Source of the DNA: Neodontobutis hainanensis
Taxonomy: Eukaryota; Chordata; Actinopteri; Gobiiformes; Odontobutidae
DNA length: 64,000 nucleotides
Assembly (NCBI GenBank): GCA_024349245.1
Contig: JALDNG010000833.1
Span: 62,001 to 126,000 of the forward strand
Direction of reading: 5' to 3'
Of the stretch, positions 60,831 to 64,000 are shown piece by piece (positions within the stretch are counted from its first letter, which is position 1; every line of letters starts with the position of its first letter). The notes beneath the pieces were generated by a model. The model saw nothing but the letters and a program-made list of their open reading frames with translations. It was not told where the DNA came from and did not search any database. The translations under genes were made by a program, and so were the position numbers.

Positions 60831-61430
60831 CATTTATGTTAGGTTTGAAGGCATATATAAACTGTTTTTTAAGATCTTGAATCTGACATAATTTAAACAC
60901 TTTGTTTTTAAGTGCAGAGTTAATAACTTGTAAAAAGGCTTTTTATTTTTTAAAGAAACTTAAATAACATGAAAGTATATGAAAGCTAACAGATGAAACT
61001 TTAAATCATTTATTACTATAGTGTTATTTTAGAATGTCATAAGCAATAGACATTATTGTGGAAAAGAATCAGAAATCATAAAACATTTTTTTAAATTGTA
61101 TAAAGTGCTGCAAAGATGGAAGGGTTTCTTGAACTTTCAGGTTGCTCCTGAGGTCTTTGACCTGCAGCTGCACAGGTAAGGAAACTGAAAAACAAAAATC
61201 AAAACAGGTTTAACACATATTTAAAAAACAAAAACGTAGATAAATGTGAAATTCACCTGAAGTAGAGCAGCAGCAGAGGGCTCAGTGAAGGAGCAGAGAT
61301 GTTTTAGCTCAGGTCTCTGTCGGAGCCAATAACGGTAGAAGGGATACATAATAGTGACCTCACTCTTAACCCGAATTAGTTGACTTTACTCGCAAATTGC
61401 GAGGAAACCCGTTGCCTTATACCACTTTAG
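60831..61430. other. No gene recognised
   Basis: AT-rich spacer before the minisatellite. Confidence 0.4.
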
Positions 61431-61700
61431 TTTTTACACAAGCTGAAACTAAACATGTCGAGTTGTATTAACATGGAACCCTAACTTTTACACAAGCTGA
61501 AACTAAACATGTCGAGTTGTATTAACATGGAACCCTAACTTTTACACAAGCTGAAACTAAACATGTCGAGTTGTATTAACATGGAACCCTAACTTTTACA
61601 CAAGCTGAAGCTAAACATGTCGAGTTGTATTAACATGGAACCCTAACTTTTACACAAGCTGAAACTAACATGTCGAGTTGTATTAACATGGATCCGTAAG
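61431..61700. repeat. 54-bp minisatellite, five units
   Basis: Five tandem units starting tttttacacaagctgaaact and ending acatggaaccctaa, with a constant 54-bp period (the AGCTGAA landmark at 61441, 61495, 61549, 61603, 61657). Units are nearly identical: one A/G change in unit 4, and a one-base loss and terminal changes in unit 5. The high identity suggests recent expansion. Confidence 0.95.
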
Positions 61701-61963
61701 TTTAGTATTTATATTTATGACTTATTGCTACTCAACATTTAACACAATTACTGTATTTTCCTCTAATTTAATTAGCTTTTGAGTTTTTTAAAAAATATGT
61801 TAAACATTGTTTCTATTAAATAGGATGTAAAAAAAAAAGAAACACCTCTAAATGCTGCATGCATTTTATTTGTAAGAAAAATGATAAAACACAGCCAATC
61901 TTATGACAAACTTAACACGTTCAATCTAAAATGATTAATCTGAAAAAGATCATTTCAAATCAT

Positions 61964-62600
61964 TGAAACAATTGTGTGAGGGTGTCGTATGTTTGTTTGT
62001 GTGTGGGTGTTGTGTCTGTGTTGTCCATGTGTGTTGTGTTGTGTGTGTATGGGTGTTAAATGTGTCACAAATTTACAAGAAAAAAACATTGATGTCTGTG
62101 TTTTGCTGTATGTGTGGGTGTTGTCCATGTGTGTTGTGTGTGTGTGTGTGTTGTCCGTGTCTGTGTTGGCAGTGTGTGCGTGTTGAATGTGTCACAAATT
62201 TACAAGAAAAACATGGATGTTCCCGAGACTGAAGTGGTAAATCCATAAACAAAACAAAATTGACAAGAAACACCAACTCAGATGTGCAAAAAAACGCAAA
62301 CAAACATGTTTCATCTTCCTAAATGAAGGGAGAACAGAGCATGAACCAACAACATATCAGAACAATAACTAATTCCATCTACATAAACGTGAAGAATTTA
62401 AACAACAATGTCTTATGTCTTTCTACTACATCTCCTCTGTTTTAATTATCACACAAGTCACATCCTTCAGCTTTCAAGTGTGTGTAGGTGTGTCAGTGTT
62501 GTTTGTGGGTATTGTACATGTCTGTGTTGTATGTTTTGTGTGTGGGTACTGAATGTGTCTGTTGTTTGTGTGTGTCTGCGTTTTACGTGTGTCTGTTGGT
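61964..62600. repeat. GT-rich region with a duplicated block
   Basis: Rich in GTGTGT/GTTGTGT on the plus strand. The block aatgtgtcacaaatttacaa followed by gaaaaacatNgatgt occurs at about 62059 and 62187, a period of about 128 bp. Open frames here are artefacts of the repeat. A second GT-rich stretch lies at 62480-62600, with no further block copy. Confidence 0.75.
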
Positions 62601-62662
62601 CCGCTTGTTTTACAGAAAAAAAAAAAAAAAAGTCACCAGCTTACAGTAGACTTGACATCTCT

Positions 62663-64000
62663 TTACATTGCGAGCTGATTTTTCAAGCTCTGTAGCTTTG
62701 GCTTTAGGTTGTTTTGGCCTAAAAAGAGCAATACCTGTTGGATGAACTGAAATGTGAGCTTCATTGTCTTGGGGTAGTTAAGATGGAGTGCATACGTGAG
62801 TCCAAACAGAAGGCACATTGCTTTTGGCAGATTTGGAATGTCCATCACGACTTCTCCCTCAATGACGATTTTTAGCGAGGCTGGGCTGAGATGGTGGGAA
62901 GATGTGAGCACAGCACCTTCACGCTCAATAAGAAGTATCCCAACGTCGAGGTCACAAAAAAAATCATCATCATCTGATTCCTAAATAAATAATAACAGAA
63001 GAGCACAATCATTACATTATATTTTTATCATTTGAAAAACAACTTTAATCAATATGAGAGTGTCATGGTGAAAAATAATGGTAAAATTATAAGAAAGCAA
63101 GAGCTTACTTACAAAGCCTGCTTTGAAGAAGTTTGTGGGGTTGTCCCCAAGGATGATAGGAAGCCCTCTGAGCACCTGTGTCCGGATTGCAGTTGGCTCT
63201 GTAGTCTTTTGGGAATTAAACACAGTACCACAAGTTAGCTAGATAAAATGAAAAACAAATAAATGATCTATAAGAAAGCTTAAAAAAAAACAACCAATGT
63301 TTGGATTGAATTATACAACTAATAGTGTAGCATTGTGATATGATGTTTATGCAAACCCTGATATAAAACAAAGTTAAGTATAGAATATGTATGGACTTAC
63401 ATTGGTCTGTAATGAAATCTGTGTCAACAACTGTCCAACATTCCCTCTCTTGGACCAAAATAACTCAAGGAGATGAGGACTGTGCCGATCGATGCTCTCA
63501 TAAAATTCCTGCTTGAGGTTCTTGCCCACAATCCTGCTGAACTCCATGAACACATGAAAAATACAAAGAAAAAAAACTGAACTTAGATCAACTGAACTAT
63601 ACAAGGCAACTAAACCATTTGCAAAGTAGTGCTGAAAAACATCCATGAATGTCCTTTTTATATGATTTGCAATGTTGATGAAAAACATCATGCCTTAAAT
63701 TAAAAATACCATTGTTTTTTTCTTAAAAAGGACAAGAGGAATATACATGTAGACAAATTATATCATAATAGAAGGATAGTTATTTGTTATGTTCTCGTTT
63801 TTATACTTACTTGATCTTCAGTAAAAAGAGCAGGCCAGCGTTTCACCATCGTGCTTATGGTAGGTTCCCGACTCCACTACCTCTTTTCTTCTCAGGGCGA
63901 AACTCTGATCCATCTTCTGTTTCACAAGAGGTCCATTTGGAGTTCTCTTTTGCATTTCATCAACCAAGACTTGACAGGCCCCCTCCAGGGCTGCCTGATT
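62663..64000 (-). CDS. 3' exons of a multicopy, uncharacterised fish protein gene (partial)
   Basis: Minus-strand gene running in from beyond 64000. Exons read from sequence: 63811-64000 (partial), 63401-63541, 63113-63205, 62663-62980 with TAA at 62663; introns have GT-AG ends and phase 0. Landmarks: CQVLVDEMQKRTPNGPLVKQ and KRWPALFTEDQ, FSRIVGKNLKQEFYESIDRH, QVLRGLPIILGDNPTNFFK, then SLKIVIEGEVVMDIPNLPKA and LLFGLTYALHLNYPKTMKLT. I recall similar C-termini in a large teleost family annotated as uncharacterised or SAM-domain-like, often with N-terminal C2H2 fingers; this is not verified. Two oddities. In the first exon the frame slips by one base at about 63865-63871 (a GGG run) between RRKEVVE and PTISTMVKRW. 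The second exon's expected start (VFME before FSRI) is preceded by AT instead of AG, so an acceptor 12 bases inside is used in my model. The C-terminal 106-codon exon is intact. Confidence 0.5.

Noticed and set aside
61963..62232. 89-codon Cys/Val-rich frame that looks like a small membrane or toxin-like peptide
   Set aside because: Entirely within GT-rich repeat DNA with a duplicated block.

Overview
This window is vertebrate nuclear DNA, most likely from a teleost fish. Two things show this. One is a recognisable multi-exon vertebrate gene, tmem231 (a ciliary transition-zone protein), on the + strand at about 47.4-53.4 kb. The other is a dense, nested set of repeats typical of fish: L2-type LINEs, a DIRS-type tyrosine-recombinase retrotransposon, Tc1 elements, hAT fragments, an L1-type LINE, tRNA-derived SINEs and LTR fragments. 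There are no operons, phage, CRISPR arrays or rRNA/tRNA genes.

Layout. 0.8-7.0 kb is a LINE cemetery: an L1 fragment, then an L2 copy split by a second L2 copy, then an inverted L2 fragment. 8.3-14.2 kb starts with the 5' end of a hAT-like element, followed by a minus-strand DIRS-like element. That element is itself interrupted by a 5'-truncated L2 (9.85-11.8 kb) and a solo LTR (13.2-13.8 kb). 15.9-20.6 kb holds two more LTR copies, a gag-like scrap, an LTR/promoter-like stretch and a fragment of a paired-C2H2 zinc-finger gene. 22-25.5 kb is mostly unassigned. 25.9-29.3 kb is a long L2 copy. 30.7-40.4 kb carries an unclassified repeat family, a 2 kb element with 12-bp terminal inverted repeats, and a hAT gene split by LTR-like DNA. 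40.4-44.8 kb is another L2, carrying three separate insertions. 47.4-53.4 kb is tmem231, whose introns are filled with Tc1 and SINE copies. 53.5-62 kb is sparse, with a CpG-rich candidate promoter and a 54-bp minisatellite. 62.7-64.0 kb holds the 3' exons of a minus-strand gene that runs off the window; it resembles a multicopy, poorly characterised teleost protein family.

Most notable observations: (1) the last intron of tmem231 is a textbook U12-type AT-AC intron; (2) tmem231 exon 2 is one base short of the reading frame, at an A-run, and the gene at the right edge has a similar one-base slip at a G-run, so either real lesions or assembly error must be considered; (3) a roughly 340-bp non-autonomous transposon occurs twice with perfect 9-bp target duplications; (4) two L2 copies have a YY1-like motif at their 5' ends, in one of them overlapping the start codon; (5) several perfect palindromes look like template-switch products. 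I found no sign of a new defence or biosynthetic system. All family names come from motif recognition, without database searches.
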